Part shown: one piece after another, positions 5,186 through 5,219 of the stretch
Layout of the letters: every line of letters starts with the position of its first letter
How positions within the stretch are numbered: the first letter of the stretch is position 1
Source: Caldifarciminota bacterium
Lineage (GTDB): Bacteria; Hydrothermota; E44-bin80
DNA: 5,219 bases
Direction of reading: 5' to 3'
Assembly: GCA_023127905.1 (NCBI GenBank)
Contig: JAGMEZ010000016.1
Location: 1-5,219 of the forward strand
The notes under the pieces: model-generated
The model's input: only the letters and a program-made list of their open reading frames with translations
Told to the model about the DNA's origin: nothing
The model's database searches: none
Translations under genes and position numbers: made by a program

Positions 5186-5214
5186 TTGCCAACCAAGAAG
5201 TTACACTCTATTAT
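5186..5214 (+). promoter_or_regulatory. Sigma70-like promoter reading out of the right edge
   Basis: TTGCCA (5186-5191) matches the -35 consensus at five of six bases. TATTAT (5209-5214) matches the -10 consensus at five of six. The spacer is exactly 17 bases. It lies just outside the proposed right end of the IS and points away from it, so it would drive a gene beyond the window. If the IS really ends further right, it would instead be an outward promoter carried by the element. On the minus strand the same bases offer an exact TATAAT (5215-5210), whose -35 would be outside the window. Confidence 0.4.
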
Positions 5215-5219
5215 AACTT

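Noticed and set aside
1..5219. CRISPR array, tRNA or rRNA genes
   Set aside because: I saw no regularly spaced 25-40 base repeats, no cloverleaf with a T-loop GTTCRA-type motif, and no rRNA-like conserved blocks on either strand.

Overview
This is an A+T-rich prokaryotic window (roughly one third G+C by eye). It carries a small three-gene plus-strand cluster, the wreck of a small gene to its left, and an apparently complete insertion sequence on the minus strand to its right. Strong GGAGG-type Shine-Dalgarno sites precede the membrane-protein gene and the transposase, so the genes are read prokaryote-style. I cannot tell bacterium from archaeon. The frameshifted small gene at 260-474 resembles short proteins I remember from archaea and from bacteria, and some AT-rich stretches would pass as archaeal TATA boxes. 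A sigma70-like promoter at the right edge points the other way.

Region by region: 1-131 holds the possible C-terminal tail of a gene entering from the left. 132-259 is extremely AT-rich and non-coding. 260-474 is a small gene broken by one single-base frameshift. 475-689 holds no intact gene. A 28-codon mini-ORF with a very good ribosome binding site (690-776) overlaps the start of the main gene, a 576-residue GHKL-type ATPase (754-2484) with a four-cysteine zinc-ribbon-like motif. It is followed by an acidic, aromatic-rich 76-residue orphan protein (2551-2781) and a five-pass membrane protein (2876-3373). A tidy set of four tandem AATTTCNN octamers lies between the last two genes. 3374-3566 is non-coding and includes a 75-base stretch with about 50% G+C. 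3571-5133 (minus) is a full-length IS1182-type DDE transposase, with possible imperfect terminal inverted repeats at 3567-3580 and 5159-5172.

How the genes may work together: the ATPase, the small acidic protein and the membrane protein share orientation and are spaced by 66 and 94 bases. The first two could be one transcript. The third may have its own promoter and operator in the repeat-bearing gap. A GHKL ATPase with a zinc ribbon, beside two orphans, a decayed gene and an IS, fits an accessory island. That could be a defence or DNA-transaction module, but no nuclease, methylase or other effector is visible, so a function for the cluster is only a hypothesis. The IS is convergent with the cluster and lies downstream of it, so it does not obviously interrupt it.
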